Shown here: positions 64,000 to 64,000 of the stretch, piece by piece | Numbering within the stretch: position 1 is the first letter of the stretch | Layout of the letters: each line of letters begins with the position of its first letter | From: Hofstenia miamia | Lineage: Eukaryota > Xenacoelomorpha > Acoela | Direction of reading: 5' to 3' | NCBI GenBank assembly: GCA_004352715.1 | Contig: SCFE01000060.1 | Coordinates: forward strand, 894,208 to 958,207 | Length of the DNA: 64,000 nt | Program-made: the position numbers and the translations under genes | Notes under the pieces: generated by a model | Database searches by the model: none | Told to the model about the DNA's origin: nothing | What the model saw: the letters and a program-made list of their open reading frames with translations, nothing else

Positions 64000-64000
64000 A

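Noticed and set aside
1-64000. CRISPR arrays, operons, bacterial promoters or terminators
   Set aside because: The sequence is eukaryotic in character; no spaced palindromic repeat array or compact bacterial gene layout is present.

Overview
The window reads as AT-rich invertebrate (metazoan) nuclear DNA. It has long (AT)n microsatellites, assembly gaps that mostly sit inside those tracts, remnants of CR1/L2-type LINEs, hAT-like, TTAA-target and Tc1/mariner-like DNA elements, and one plausible spliced gene for a small secreted leucine-rich-repeat protein. I cannot name the species. At roughly 30% GC, random open frames of about 100 codons are expected a couple of times in 64 kb, so most short ORFs were not called as genes.

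Layout. 1-1570: decayed LINE on the minus strand, broken by an exact 122-bp duplication that starts just after a single N. 1570-35000: mostly gene-poor, with (AT)n tracts, a 1000-N gap, a 46-N gap, a TTAA-flanked piggyBac-like MITE (15173-15584), an inverted-repeat element near 13.4 kb, short-motif arrays and three copies of a dispersed repeat of up to about 300 bp. 35363-37525: two-exon LRR protein gene on the minus strand. 39.8-42.6 kb: a small element with CCCGCT ends embedded in (AT)n DNA, a related inverted copy, and a second 1000-N gap.

About 43.26-55.41 kb: a block almost without CG dinucleotides (I count about six by eye in 12 kb), while both flanks carry roughly one or more per 60 bases. 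The block holds a broken SWIM/YqaJ-nuclease gene between 205-bp inverted arms, two hAT-like elements and a complete-length but dead CR1/L2-type LINE. This looks like a long-methylated, CpG-decayed chromatin domain next to undecayed DNA.

55.56-64 kb: a foldback element with long inverted arms and an internally templated 70-bp insertion; a hAT-like MITE with an almost perfect 8-bp target duplication; a TTAA-flanked MITE; a LINE 3' tail; and at the right edge a broken Tc1/mariner-like transposase next to a fragment that resembles P-element/THAP9 transposase. No genes cooperate as an operon or pathway. The main story is mobile-element traffic and a sharp CpG boundary.
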